From Molossus alvarezi (taxonomy: Eukaryota > Chordata > Mammalia > Chiroptera > Molossidae), in the NCBI GenBank assembly GCA_037176705.1, contig CM073885.1, positions 89,705,001-89,769,000 of the forward strand: a stretch of DNA of 64,000 nt, written 5' to 3'. The position numbers were made by a program, and so were the translations under genes. Positions 35,540 to 46,324 of the stretch are shown here, one piece after another; the stretch's first letter is position 1, and each line of letters opens with the position of its first letter. The notes under the pieces were generated by a model. The model was not told where the DNA came from. It ran no database searches and saw only the letters and a program-made list of their open reading frames with translations.

Positions 35540-36425
35540 AATGTTGCCAATCTAAGGGTACAAAGTAATATTTTATTGTGGTTTTAATTTGCATTTCTCT
35601 GATTGCTATAAACAGTAATGAACTTGTATATTTCTTTTATGTTTCTGGGTCATTCATATTTCTTGTTCTGTGAGATACCTATTTATGTCTTGCTTATTTT
35701 CCTTTATTGAATTGATGCTAATAGATTTGTAGAAGTTCTTTATGTATGTTGGATCCCAATCCTTTTTTAGGTGATGTGTTTTTGTAACTTATCTTTTTAC
35801 TTTCTTTTTATCATGTTGTTTGACAGAAGTTATTAATTTTAATGTATTCAAATGTATCAGTTCCTTCTTTTATGGCTGTGCTTATTTCTTTTTGAAGACA
35901 TTCTTTTTTTACCCTGAGATCATACATATAGTCTTTATTTTCTTTGAGAAGTTTTATAGTTTTGATTTTCATAATGAAGTCATTAATGCATAAGGATAGC
36001 ATGAGTTAAGGATCAATTTTCATTTGTTTAATATGTATATCCTATTTTACCAGCCTCCCTTATTTCATGTCCTTTCACGCTACGTACAGTGTCAGCTCTG
36101 CTTCAAATCAGGTCTCTGCATAATCCTGGGTCTCTTTCTGAGCTCTCTCTTCAGTTAGCTATCTGCAACCAACACTGCATTGGTCTCTGTGATCAATACC
36201 ATATTGTTTAAATTGCTCGGTCTTGAAAATAAATCTACATCTGCTATGCCAAGTCCACCTGCCTGCTTCTTCAGGTCTGCCCTGACCAAATCTTCTTGAC
36301 CCTTTTGTTTTCCTACAAATTTTAGAGGCAGCCTGGCAGGCTCCATAAAAATGAAACAAAACAAAACAAACAATCCCTCCTTCATATTTTGGTTCATATT
36401 TTGATTGGAATTACAGACTTTTCTA
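35540..36425 (-). mobile_element. old L1M ORF2 fragment
   Basis: GTTTTAATTTGCATTTCTCTG near the left and CAAATTTTAGAGGCAGCCTGG near the right are antisense L1 ORF2 landmarks in the expected order. The copy lacks both ends and has no long frame. Confidence 0.78.
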
Positions 36426-36429
36426 CATT

Positions 36430-36772
36430 TTCACTGTCACTCACTCTCATGTCCTCATTTCCTTCCTCACCCAACTTGATTCCATGTATAATCGCTTCCT
36501 TGTAAATAATCCTTCACTCTGTTGTCTCCCTCTCTCACCTTTGTACTTTTACCACATAATTGCTTGCTCTCTGCCTGTACCCAATCCGCTAAAATTGCTA
36601 GAGAAAAACAAATAACTATATGGAGTGGTTTCATTTAAAAAGTCATAGCCACAAATCTCAAATAGGCACTCAAAACCGTCTAACATTCTACTACACTTGG
36701 TTCTCCAAAATTACCTCTAGTGTGCTTACCCTCTCTTCTCCAGCCTCAACTCCTCTCTCTCCTTTTCTCACT
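36430..36772. other. unassigned non-coding DNA
   Basis: No gene or repeat recognised. Confidence 0.35.
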
Positions 36773-36785
36773 CTCAGCTGATAAT

Positions 36786-36954
36786 CTTTTTTTTAAATTA
36801 TTTTTATCATCACCCAAGGACATTCTGCCACTTTTGTTCAGAGTGGGAGGGAGGGAGAGAAAGGAACATCAACGTGAAAGGGACACATCGCCTGGCTGCC
36901 TCCCGCACGAGCCGGCCAGGGCCACGGCTGACCGCTGAGCCAAACCGGCCAGGG
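36786..36954 (-). mobile_element. Ves-A SINE with internal deletion
   Basis: Only about 169 bp long, against about 250 for full copies. The tail (ATCATCACCCAAGGACATTC), the body and the first 35 bases of the head are present. Most of the tRNA-related middle, including the B-box, is missing. The duplication CTCAGCTGATAAT / CTCAGCTGGTAAT (36773-36785 and 36955-36967) still brackets it, so the deletion is internal. Confidence 0.92.
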
Positions 36955-37252
36955 CTCAGCTGGTAATTCCACCGCATACTTCACTGCAAAGGTCAGAGCG
37001 AGGTGCAGAAGCACCCTTATTACCCCATCTCCAAACCTACCACCTCCCAGTCTCTGCCCTAGCGAAGGCCGGCTCCTTCCTGGGTTCTTGATCTCATTCC
37101 CTCGTGTTTTCAAGGTGTCTCCTTTTGCATCGTCTCTCTTCTTCGTAAGTTTTTACTTTCCACGAACTAATTCCCATCAGCCTGAAAACAGGCTTTATTA
37201 TCATACGAATAAGTGTAACCCCTGAGACTCTCTCCTTTCAGTGAACAGAGGC

Positions 37253-37352
37253 AGGATGACATAGTGGTCCTGAATATAACTCTGGTGCCAGACTTGCTGG
37301 GTTCAAATTCATCTCAGCTACTTACCAGTATTATGACCTTGGGCAGGTTATC
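37253..37352 (+). mobile_element. MIR SINE relic
   Basis: GTGCCAGACTTGCTGGGTTC and TATGACCTTGGGCAGGTTATCT are hallmarks of the mammalian-wide MIR core. The terminal parts are absent. Confidence 0.8.
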
Positions 37353-37548
37353 TTGTCCAGCACAGCGACCACATGGGCTATTTCCATTTAAGTTTATACA
37401 AAGTAGCATTAAATAAAATTTAAAAAGTAGCTCCTCAGTGGGACTAGCCACATCGCAAGCGTGGCTGGCGGCTGCCCTGCTGGAGGGTGCACGCGAGCAC
37501 CGTCTGTCAGCGCGGAAAGTCCTACCGCGCACCGTGTCCTAGAATAGC
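37353..37548. mobile_element. possible old hAT MITE
   Basis: The stretch carries ATTAAATAAAATTTAAAAAGTAG with CTCCTCAGTGGGACTAGCC, then GGCTGGCGGCTGCC. It resembles a short hAT-Charlie element whose usual text includes AGCCACATGTGGCTAGTGG. No clean termini are visible. Confidence 0.4.
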
Positions 37549-37580
37549 CACGCCCCCTCTTTCTTCAAAAAGTTAATTCA

Positions 37581-37785
37581 GCCCTGGCCGGGTTGGCTCA
37601 GCGGTTAGAGCGTCGGCCCACGGAGCAGAGAGACATGGATTCGGTACCTGCTAAGGGCATGTACCTCTGTTGCAGTTTGTCGATGTGTCTCTCACATAGA
37701 TGTTTCTCTCTCTCTCCTCCTTCTTCTCTCCTTTCCACTCTATATGAAGATAAACGCAAAAATGTCCTTGGGTGAACATTAAAAA
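37581..37785 (+). mobile_element. Ves-A SINE, internally shortened
   Basis: Forward copy with the head GCCCTGGCCGGGTTGGCTCAG. About 40 bases after GTTGCAGTTTGTC are missing, so the sequence jumps straight to GATGTGTCTCTC. Approximate duplication AAAAAGTTAAT lies on both sides (37567-37577 and about 37784-37794). It is the first of five SINEs packed into 1.4 kb. Confidence 0.93.
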
Positions 37786-37810
37786 AAAGTTAATGTATTT
37801 TATTTTATTT

Positions 37811-37879
37811 ATTTATTATTATTATTATTTTAATCTTCACCTGAGGACATTTTTCCATTTTTTTGTTCAGATAGAGTGG

Positions 37880-37932
<53 letters not shown>

Positions 37933-38087
37933 CGACATGAAAGGGACACATGGAGTGGTTGCCACCCACACGACCAACCAGGGTCGGTGACAAACTGCAA
38001 CCAAGGTACATGTCCTTAGCGGGAACCTAACCCGGGTCTCTCTGGACAGCAGGCTGATGCTCTAACCACTGAGAAACCGGCTAGGGC
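37811..38087 (-). mobile_element. Ves-A SINE with expanded (GA)n
   Basis: Reverse copy opposite to its left neighbour. The GA tract of its body is expanded to about 50 bases (37880-37929). The duplication TATTTTATTTTATTT lies at 37796-37810 and 38088-38102. Confidence 0.94.
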
Positions 38088-38119
38088 TATTTTATTTTAT
38101 TTTTAAAATACTTTTTCTT

Positions 38120-38389
38120 GCCTTGGCCAGTTTGACTCAGTGGTTGGAGCGTAAGCCAGCAGACCAGAGAGTCCCGGGTTCGTTTTCTGCTAAGGGCAGA
38201 ACCTCGATTGCAGTTTGTCCCCGGCCCCGGTTGGGGTCGTGTGGGTGACAGCCAGTAGATGTGTGTCTCTCACATCAATGTTTCTCTTTCTCTCTTCCTT
38301 CCTCTCTCCCTCCTGCTCTATCTGAAGATAAATTTAAAAAAATAATGTCCTCGGGTGAGGATAAAGAATAAATAAATAAAATAAAAAAT
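38120..38389 (+). mobile_element. Ves-A SINE
   Basis: Forward copy with the head CCTTGGCCAGTTTGACTCAG and a tail containing TCCTCGGGTGAGGATAAAG followed by A-rich repeats. The duplication AAAATACTTTTTCTT / AAAATATTTTTTCTT lies at 38105-38119 and 38390-38404. Confidence 0.95.
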
Positions 38390-38404
38390 AAAATATTTTT
38401 TCTT

Positions 38405-38596
38405 TATTGATTTTAGAGAGCAGAAAGGAGAGCGAGAGATAGAAACATCGATGAGCGAGAACATCGATTGGCCGCCTCCTGCATGCCCCCACTGGGGACC
38501 AGACCTACAACCTGGGCATGTGCCCTGATGGGGTGTTGAACCAGCAACCTCTTGGTGAATGAGTCGGTGCTCAACCACTGAGCCACACCGGCCAGG
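38405..38596 (-). mobile_element. Ves-B SINE abutting Ves-A
   Basis: Reverse copy that starts immediately after the right target duplication of the preceding SINE and ends with GAGCCACACCGGCCAGG. The adjacency means insertion into, or next to, the tail of the older SINE. Confidence 0.93.
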
Positions 38597-38606
38597 CAGT
38601 TAATTA

Positions 38607-38974
38607 ATTAATTATTTTACTTTATTTTTTTTTATCCTCACCCGAGGACATTTTTCCATTTTTTGTTCAGATAGAGTGGGAGGGAGAGAGAGAGAGGGAG
38701 GTCAAGTGCCTTCCTACCTAGGGAAGCATCGTATGCCTAAGTTTGAAAGGGATCAGTAAATAAGTGAAGAGGTTATTGTTTTTTGCTAGATAGAGGACAA
38801 GAGAGAGAGAGAAACATCGACGTGAAAGGGACACATCAAGTGGTTGCCACCCGCACGACCCAACCAGGCCCGGGGACAAACTGCAACCGAGGTACGCGCC
38901 CTTAGCAGGAACCGAACCGGGATCTCTCTGGACCGCAGGCCGACGCTCTAACCGCTGAGCCAAACCAGCCAGGG
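38607..38974 (-). mobile_element. Ves-A SINE carrying a 93-bp foreign patch
   Basis: Reverse copy with the duplication CAGTTAATTA / CAGTTAATTT (38597-38606 and 38975-38984). Its GA-rich body is interrupted at 38693-38785 by sequence that is not SINE. The patch matches 40614-40706, 1,921 bp downstream, in the same orientation. After the patch, GAGAGAGAGAAACATCGACG resumes the SINE. Confidence 0.94.
38693..38785 (+). repeat. templated insertion (copy of 40614-40706)
   Basis: Ninety-three bases align without gaps to 40614-40706 with about six substitutions. The shared AGAGGGAGG at the left junction, present both in the GA-rich SINE body and at the donor, is a natural microhomology for template switching. 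Confidence 0.9.
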
Positions 38975-39014
38975 CAGTTAATTTATTTTTTACAAAAATT
39001 AATTAACTAATTTA

Positions 39015-39185
39015 TTATTCTAGCTTCATTGACATAGAATTGATATATAGCATTGTGTAAGTTTAAGAGCTTAAGGTGTACAACGTGTTGATATGATACT
39101 CATGTATTGCAAAAGGATTACCCCCTTGTGTTATCAAACACCTTCAACATGTCCCACAATTACCACTTGTTTTTTGTGGGAGGAC
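39015..39185 (-). mobile_element. L1M 3'UTR relic
   Basis: CTTCATTGACATAGAATTGA and GTTTAAGAGCTTAAGGTGTACA are the antisense of an old L1 3' end. Short and 5' truncated. Confidence 0.65.
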
Positions 39186-39189
39186 ATTT

Positions 39190-39412
39190 ATGATTACCTT
39201 TCTAATAATATTCTACATATCACCATTTACATTTTTATTATAGCACTTATCACTACCTGAGATGTTTCGTGTTCACTTACTTGTTCATCCCCCCCCCCAT
39301 CTTTCCCATCGGAGTGTTCCATGGGGTCAGGCTCTGTTCACCATTTCATCCTCGGTGCCAACAACAGTGCCTGGCATTACTGACTTTGATAAATATTTAT
39401 TCAAAACAGTTG
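39190..39412 (+). mobile_element. L2 3'-end relic
   Basis: TATAGCACTTATCACTACCTGAG, GGGGTCAGGCTCTGTTCACC and CAGTGCCTGGCATTACTGAC match the LINE-2 3' end in order. Confidence 0.7.
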
Positions 39413-39780
39413 ATCAGATATTAAAAAGCTTTGGGCCGGGTCTAGACATGTTTACCTAGACACAGTGTTCTCATTTTTACATTGCTGGTGGATATTGGCT
39501 GTGGTATATTGAGTGAGACATAGTAACTAATGATATTTAGAGGTTTTGGTGGACTTCAAGAACAGGGAGCTCTCCTGAGGCTGGGAGACTGAGTCCCGGT
39601 CATTATGCTGTGTCAGCTTCAGAATAGTAAGAATCAGACTGGGCTTGATTAGACTATTTGAAAGTTTAAGAATTATAGAACACATGGGAATCATCACTGA
39701 GGAACTGAGGACCTTCTGTGAGCATTTAGTTTTCTTTGGAAGTAGGCTGCCTCACATTCTCAAGGATTTTCACCACACGA
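39413..39780. other. unassigned non-coding DNA
   Basis: No gene or repeat recognised. Confidence 0.35.
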
Positions 39781-39789
39781 TTGCCTATG

Positions 39790-40270
39790 ACAGCAAACAA
39801 TCAGAAAAAAGTTAAATGTTTATGAATATGGGACTAGATCCATTGTGGTCCAGTCACACAATGGAGCACTGTGGAACAATAAGACGGCTAAGCCAGATCT
39901 CGAATTATCAGTGAGAATAGCTCCCAAAAATCTAATAATGAGTTGAAAAGAGCTATTCGTAGATGAATAAATATGGTATAAACATTTATATAAATTTCAA
40001 AAACACAAAAAGTACATCTATAGCCACATATTTGAGTGGTTAAAGTATTAAAACACTGATGGTAAGGACACATCTATATGCATACTTCTAGGGCAAGAGG
40101 ATGGGAAATGGGGTCAGAGAGAGAAAATGGGATCAGGGAGTGACCTCGGTAGCATCTGCAAAGCTTTCTTTCCTTAAAAAAAAATTGGAAGTCAACATGA
40201 CAAGACAGTAACATTTAAAAAAATCAAGGTATTTGTTTTTACTCCCTTAGAGTTTGCTATATAGTATTTG
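39790..40270 (+). mobile_element. L1M ORF2 3' end and 3'UTR relic
   Basis: AAGTTAAATGTTTATGAATATG and ACACAATGGAGCACTGTGGAAC correspond to the end of L1 ORF2 in forward orientation. A degenerate 3'UTR follows. Confidence 0.6.
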
Positions 40271-40613
40271 AAACATTTTATAATTAAAAAACAAACAAAC
40301 AAAAACTACTATCAGTTTTATCTGTATCAAGTTCATTCAACAGTATTTCTTGAGAATCGACTGTGTGCCTGCTGGGCTAGGTGTTCAGGATTATAGAGAA
40401 GTCAAGTAAGATGTGAGTTTTGCTCCCCAGAAGCCTGCTTTCTTAGTTAAAATGATAAACTAGTAATCTATCCTTGCACGAAGCAGTTAAGTTGCGGAAG
40501 TTAGCATATAACTATGTAACAGAATGAGGAGTAGAAGCTTGGAAGGCAGAGTCCCTGCAGCAGCTGGGGAAGGTCTGCTGGAGGAGAGAGGGCTTGGGCA
40601 GATGTGGGCAGAT

Positions 40614-40706
40614 AGAGGGAGGTCAAGTGCCTTCCTGCCTAGGGACGCATCATACGCCTAGGTTTGAAAGGGATCGGTAAATAAGTGAAGAGGTTATTGT
40701 TTTTTG
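40614..40706 (+). repeat. donor of the templated insertion at 38693
   Basis: Its flanks are continuous with surrounding unique or L2-like DNA, whereas the copy at 38693 interrupts a SINE. This is therefore the original location. Confidence 0.88.
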
Positions 40707-40713
40707 AAAGAAA

Positions 40714-40779
40714 ATGGTATAGATAGTATTAAAGGTACTCTGAGATATGGTATAGATAGTATTAAAGGTACTCTGAGAT
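40714..40779 (+). repeat. perfect 2 x 33-bp tandem duplication
   Basis: The unit beginning ATGGTATAGATAGTATTAAA occurs at 40714-40746 and again at 40747-40779 without a mismatch. It starts eight bases after the donor block ends. Confidence 0.95.
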
Positions 40780-41094
40780 ATTTAAATGCCATGTCTAGGA
40801 ATGTAAACCTCATCCATTCGTTAAGTGACAAACCGCTGACAACCCTAAGGAAGGAGAGTGACATGGTTGATTTGATCTCTGAAAGTTATTCTGTGGTTTG
40901 CAGGGTAGACTGGAATAGGGAAGAGTAGGAAGAGGGAACTTGGGTGGGTGGCGGTTTCAACAGTCTAGCAGTTGGCAGGTGAGGGCTTCAGGTGAGTTGG
41001 TAGTAATGGTGATCGAGAAAAAAAGAACTGGTATTTTCCAGCAGGGTAGACGTTACTGATTACAGTTTACAAAGGCACAGAGTAGGTATGTGTT

Positions 41095-41425
41095 TTAGTC
41101 TGCTTGGGCTACCATACAAAATATCATAGACTGGATGACTTAAACAGGAAATTCTCTCTCACAGTTCTGCAGGCTGGGAAATCCATGGCCCAGGAGCTGA
41201 CAGAGTAGGTTTCATTCTGAGGCCTCCATTTCACTGTGTGCTCACAGAACCAGAGCTCTCAAGTCTCTGCTTAGAAGGACACTAATCCTATCATGATCTC
41301 ATCTAACCTTAGTTACCTTCCAAAGGCCCCATCTCCAAATACCATCATATTGAGGATTACAGCTTCAACATATGAATGCTGGGGGGGGGGGGGCGGGGGG
41401 GCACACAAACATTTGGTCTATTAAA
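41095..41425 (-). mobile_element. MLT1-type LTR relic (ERVL-MaLR)
   Basis: TCTCACAGTTCTGCAGGCTGG, AAAGGCCCCATCTCCAAATACC and CAACATATGAATGCTGGGGG form the antisense of a MaLR LTR. The poly-G/C stretch of the LTR has expanded to 21 bases (41381-41401, a G run interrupted by one C). Confidence 0.85.
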
Positions 41426-41429
41426 TCAT

Positions 41430-42815
41430 TAAGTCCAAAGTTCCCCTAGATATTAAGTGCCAGAAACTGCAAACAAATTTAGGTCTTTTTGTCCCTAACT
41501 GGTAGACTGGCACCTGGTTTGGTGGTGCTTGTCTCCTATCAGCCAAGGACAAAGTAACTCCTTGTTTATCCCAGCCTGGCTTTTGGTCTGTGCCCATGCT
41601 GGTTCATCCCCAGGACACATGGGGGAAAAAAATCTAGGTACTTTTTTACTCCAAAGTTTCTGTTGAATTTTTGAAAAATTGATCAAAACAGCTTGAAGGC
41701 GATTGATTTAGAAGACGAAAAGGAAGGAAGGATAAAAGAACAATGTGGTTGTGGTTGCCAGTGAAGTACTTGATGGAAGAGGAAATGTGCAAGGGTAAGC
41801 TCATTTGGTGGAGAACAGAATGAGTTCATTGTGCAGGGAGGAACGTTTGAGCCGATGCGGGCCAGCCCAGATGGTTTCTAGACTGATGGAACCCTGGTGG
41901 ACTGTCAGAAGCTCTCAGATCTAAAGTGCGGAAAGTCATTAGCACAGAAGTGGCAATTAAAGTCTCAAAACAGCAGCTCCCACAAGAATGAGTAGAAATA
42001 AAGAACAGACATTGCACACTGAAAACGGGACTAGAAGAGGGTAGATTTCATGCTAAGTGTTCATACCACAGTTGAATGGAGGAGAGAAAGAGAGAGCGAG
42101 TGTGTCTTCAGGGGTACTCAGACTTACGGCTTTGCACTTGGAGGCACGGCAGTACCAACCAGGAAAGCAATAGAGGAGCAGTTAGAGGAGAAACCCTTCT
42201 GGGGTTGGTTTGTTGTTTGTTTTGCCTCTGAAGCCTGTTCACTGAGGGGCGTTTCAGGAAGAAGGGGATGGTGACAGGTGTCAAATACAGTGGTGCTGGT
42301 GAAAGAGGGGGGCAGCTGACATTGGATGGTTGTAATAGTCTGTGATTCAACAAAAAACCATGGGGTTAAAAAGAGATCTTTTAGAAAGTATGGTGTGCAG
42401 ACTTTTAGATTTCACAGACAAGGAATATTTTAAACAATACTTAAGAGAACTGAATATTTTTTAAAAGACCGTCAAAACACCAGTCTCTTAGCAGCCTCAT
42501 TTTCATAAAAGGAAAACAACCCTTTTAACATAAATTTAGAAGGCCGTAATCATAGGATAAAAAATGGTCCGCCCTGAGGGCAGCCTTTGTGACCAGTCCC
42601 CGACTAAAGTAGATCTGAGACATCGCACTTGGGAACCCACTGGAACAATACGTGTGGTGTCTCGTCTAACTCACACTCCCAGTAACTCTGCTGTGTTACT
42701 GTTTTTCAACCCAACTCTTGTCTATACAACATCTTTCCTCAGAATACCAAAGAGGAGGTTTCAGGAAGTTTATAGATCCTTATACACACAGTGGAGGCAA
42801 TTTAAATTAACCAAG
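41430..42815. other. unassigned non-coding DNA
   Basis: No gene or repeat that I can name. Frames of up to 81 codons on either strand lack domains. Confidence 0.4.
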
Positions 42816-42818
42816 TGG

Positions 42819-43020
42819 GCACCACTGGTGTGGCTCAGTGGACTGGGCGGTGTCCCAGGGACTGAGAGGTCCCGGTCGATGCCTGGTCGCCGCACATGCC
42901 CGGGTTGTGGGCTCGCTCCCCAGTGCGGGGCATGCAGGAGGCGGCCGATCGATGTTCTCTCACATTGATGTTTCTATCTCTCTCTCCCTCTCTCTCTAAA
43001 ATCAATAAAGAAAAACTATT
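42819..43020 (+). mobile_element. Ves-B SINE, GC-rich copy
   Basis: Forward copy with the head GCACCACTGGTGTGGCTCAG, CGCACATGCCCGGGTTGTGG, GGAGGCGGCCGATCGATG and the 3' end CTCTAAAATCAATAAAG. The many retained CpGs suggest it is younger than the other Ves-B copies here. The target duplication is not clear. Confidence 0.92.
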
Positions 43021-43264
43021 TTTTAAAAAAGAAGAAGCCACATCGAGACTGGTAGGAGGGGAGGAGGTGCAAAAGGGCTGGTCCCACACCCATGTGTGGC
43101 AAATAAAAATCAGGAGGGCGATCTCAGTTGTAAAGGTCCTCCCTGAGGAGAGAGGGGTCCCAGTCCCACACCAGGCCCCTCAGCTCAGGGTTCCAGTGCC
43201 AGGAAGGGAAGTCTCCATCACTTCTGGTTATAAAAACCAGTGGGAATTGAGGCTGAGGCTGCTG

Positions 43265-43331
43265 GAGCCCTAGGCAGCTCTTCTTAAAGGGCCCATGCAT
43301 GAACTTACTTGGACTTGCTCCCTCCAGGCTC

Positions 43332-43377
<46 letters not shown>

Positions 43378-44715
43378 TGGTGGTGGTGGTGGTGGTGATG
43401 CAGCTTGAAAGGCTCCAGAGACATAAGGGGAAGAACTGAGTTGTTTGGCTTCAGGGCGAGGGCTGGAGAGGCAGCTTTCTCCCAGACAGATGTGCTGGTG
43501 GAGGACATTGTTCCTTTGGTGAGCCCTTCCCCATAGGCCTGGCAGATGGGTGTCACATCTGGGACTCCAGCAACCTGATTCACACTGTTTGCCCCACCCT
43601 GATGATTGCCTAATGCCTTGCCCCACGCAAATTTCTGGCCCACCCAAGCTGTGTCCAGTGGTTTTAACATAGGCTTGGCCTGTCTTGGCTCCTGCTTCAG
43701 ATTTTCCTAAATGCTCTCAAACAAACAGAATCTGGCCTCAGCGAGCCCCATCCCTCTCACTAAGTGGCCCCAGGCCTGGCACTAGAAGCAACCAGCCTTG
43801 GTTCATAACTTGGCTTTGCCTGGGCACCTCCACTCCCAGCATGAGAAGCAGCCGTTGGCAGATCACTTTGTAGCTTATGCCTGGTGGCCTCGGGTACAAC
43901 ACAGACAGTGGCTGACCTTGCCCCAGAGCCAGCACACCCAGTGGACAGCTTCAGACCACATCGAAGCACCACCACCCAACCACCTCCACAAGTGACACAC
44001 TCAAGGAGTGGACTCAGTGGGTACCAGAATCCTGAAGTAAGTCTTGCTCTGTGTGGTGGGCCCTGCACAGCTGATCCTCCAAAGTAGTCAGAGGAAACTT
44101 TGCAGGCCAGAAGGGAGTGGCAAGAAATATTCAAAGTGATGAAAAGTAAGGACCTACAACCAAGATTACTCTACCCTGCAAAGCTATCATTTGGAATTGA
44201 TGGATACATAAAGAGCTTCCCAGACAAGAAAAAGTGAAAGGTGTTCATCACCACCAAACCAGTATTACATGAAATGTTGAAAGGTCTTCTTGAAGAAGAA
44301 GATCAAAAATATTAACAATAATATGGCAATAACTATATATCTATCAACAATTGAATCTACAAACAAAATGCACAAGCAGAACAGAAACAGACTCATATAT
44401 ACAGAGAACGTTTTGTTGGTTGCCAGACGGGAGGGGTGTTGGGAAGATGGGTGAAAAAGGTGAAGGGATCAAGAAGTACAAATTGGGTGTTACACTGATG
44501 AACCTCCAAGGGAAGGGAGAAAGGGAGAGGGAAGAGAGAAACCAAAAAACTTATATGCATATAGACATAACCAATGGACACAGACAACAGTGTGGGGAAG
44601 GCAGGAGGGGGGTGGGAGTGGGGAGGAGGGGGTCAGTGGGGGGAAAAAGGAGGGACATCTGTATATTCAACTATGAAAATAAATTAATAAAATAAAATAA
44701 AATAAAAAATAAAAT
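43265..44715 (+). mobile_element. HAL1-like / internally deleted L1
   Basis: L1-type 5'UTR text (ACTTGGACTTGCTCCCTCCAG, ATTGTTCCTTTGGTGAGCCC) runs from about 43290. The C-terminal part of ORF1 (CAGAAGGGAGTGGCAAGAAAT to GCTTCCCAGACAAGAAAAAG) occupies about 44090-44345. A 3'UTR (AAACAGACTCATATATACAGAG, then GGTTGCCAGACGGGAGGGG) follows directly and ends in (AATAAA)n near 44715. No ORF2 lies between ORF1 and the 3'UTR. That is the architecture of half-L1 elements mobilised by L1 in trans, although an internally deleted L1 would look the same. Confidence 0.6.
43334..43398. repeat. (TG)n followed by (GGT)n
   Basis: About 38 bases of TG run into about 26 bases of GGT inside the 5'UTR-like part of the HAL1-like element. 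Confidence 0.95.
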
Positions 44716-45650
44716 AAAATAAACAAAGTGGAGGGGGATGCTTGGGGAATATTCTCCCAAGTGAGAGCAGCACTCAGCATCGGAGAAAGGGTGAGACTGT
44801 AGAAGTGATAATACTTTGCTCCATGACATGGAAGTTGAATTTTCATACATGGCTAAAAGGAAAATCATGGGTTATTTATTCCTTAACATTTCAAGGTAGA
44901 GTCAGTTCCCAAAAGGAATCCACGAGTCTGATAATTCTCCAGGTCCAATGATCCTTGTTTTGATGTAAAGACAACCCTAACTCTGTGAAGTGGCTCCTGA
45001 AATATTATTACAAGTTTCTGCCTGCTTGCCCTAACCAAAACTGAGTATCGGAAGCCGACTTTGGACGAACTCAGAGCTGGGCAGACCTCAGGACTGGAGC
45101 TGGTTTGGAGCCAGAGCAGACTCAGAAATAGAAGAAAAAGGCACTAACTATGCTATGATCACTGAAAGTTTATCGTACAAAAAGTTTTCTGCTGGCTTAA
45201 GAAAGAAAGAATAAGAGACTAATTATGTAGGCTCAAATAATAACAACAAAAATGTATTCTACATTAAAATCTGTCTTGCTATTTAAAAATAAATAGCTCT
45301 TAGGCAGACACTGAAATTAACAGATTTAAGTGCCAAAAAAGATAAAAATTGCCCACCCACTCACTACAAAATATTATTCCTTAATATAGCATATGTTTCT
45401 ATTGGTTCTGCAATTATTTTTGGTAGTCATTTTTTAACCAACTGTTCTCTTAGTTTTGAAAATCCTGTCCTTGCTCAAATTTTTTCATGAGTGTTATATG
45501 TTAGACGTGGATATTTCTAAGTTCTGAGAAAAATACTTCTATAAGTCAAAACAACACTGTGATGATGCTAATGATACTACCAACATGAAAAACATGTCCC
45601 AAGAAAATACTTTGTCATTAAAAGATCTCTAAGGAAAAACCTAACACAAC
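44716..45650. other. unassigned non-coding DNA
   Basis: No gene or repeat recognised. Confidence 0.4.
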
Positions 45651-45654
45651 CACT

Positions 45655-45985
45655 TATAGAACATATAAGGTGCTACTTAATGTATTCCCCTTTTATTGTG
45701 CAATATAAAGTATATACAGAAAAGTACACATTACGTGTATGTACAGTTTAATGAATAATTATAAGTCAACCACTCAGGTAACCATTATTCAGATGAAGAA
45801 CTTGAACATTGCTGGCACAAAGAAATTTGTGTTATTCTTCCTGATCGTATCCCCATCATCCTCTCTAGAGATAACAGATACCTTAAAATTTAAAATAACA
45901 ATTATTTGCTTTTAAAAAAAGTTACACTACCTATGTATGCATCTTTAAAATATAGTTTAGTTTTGTCGCTTGTTGAATTTATATC
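45655..45985 (-). mobile_element. L1M 3'-end relic
   Basis: AAGTATATACAGAAAAGTACAC and CCACTCAGGTAACCATTATTC correspond to the antisense of an old L1 3'UTR. Heavily diverged. Confidence 0.6.
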
Positions 45986-46324
45986 TCTGCCTGCTTTGAA
46001 GAGGATTTTGTTTTTGTCTTTGGTTCTCAGAACCAAAGATGCATTTTGGGGTTCGTTGCACATCCTGAATCTTCTGTTGGTTTGTAAAAGTCTCAGCCTT
46101 TATCTCTTCAAATGTTGCTTCTGTTCCATCCTCTCTCTCTCCTTGTTCTGAACTATAATGATACCTGATGCTGTGCTACTTCTTCCCTGAGCCTGAGATA
46201 AAATCGGGTAATTTCCTATCCTTTCCAGTCATTTTCATATAATGGAAAGTCCTGTGCTCACTTTAGTCCTTCAGATAGTTGTAATTAAAATGCCCATATA
46301 ATAGTAAAAAATTCTAACTTCTTT

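Larger units (their letters stand above)
40320..41080 (+). mobile_element. L2-like relic containing the donor of the 93-bp patch
   Basis: The beginning CATTCAACAGTATTTCTTGAGAATC and later GAAGGAGAGTGACATGG recall ancient LINE-2 sequence. The donor block for the templated insertion is 40614-40706, and a perfect tandem duplication follows at 40714-40779. No coding capacity. Confidence 0.5.
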
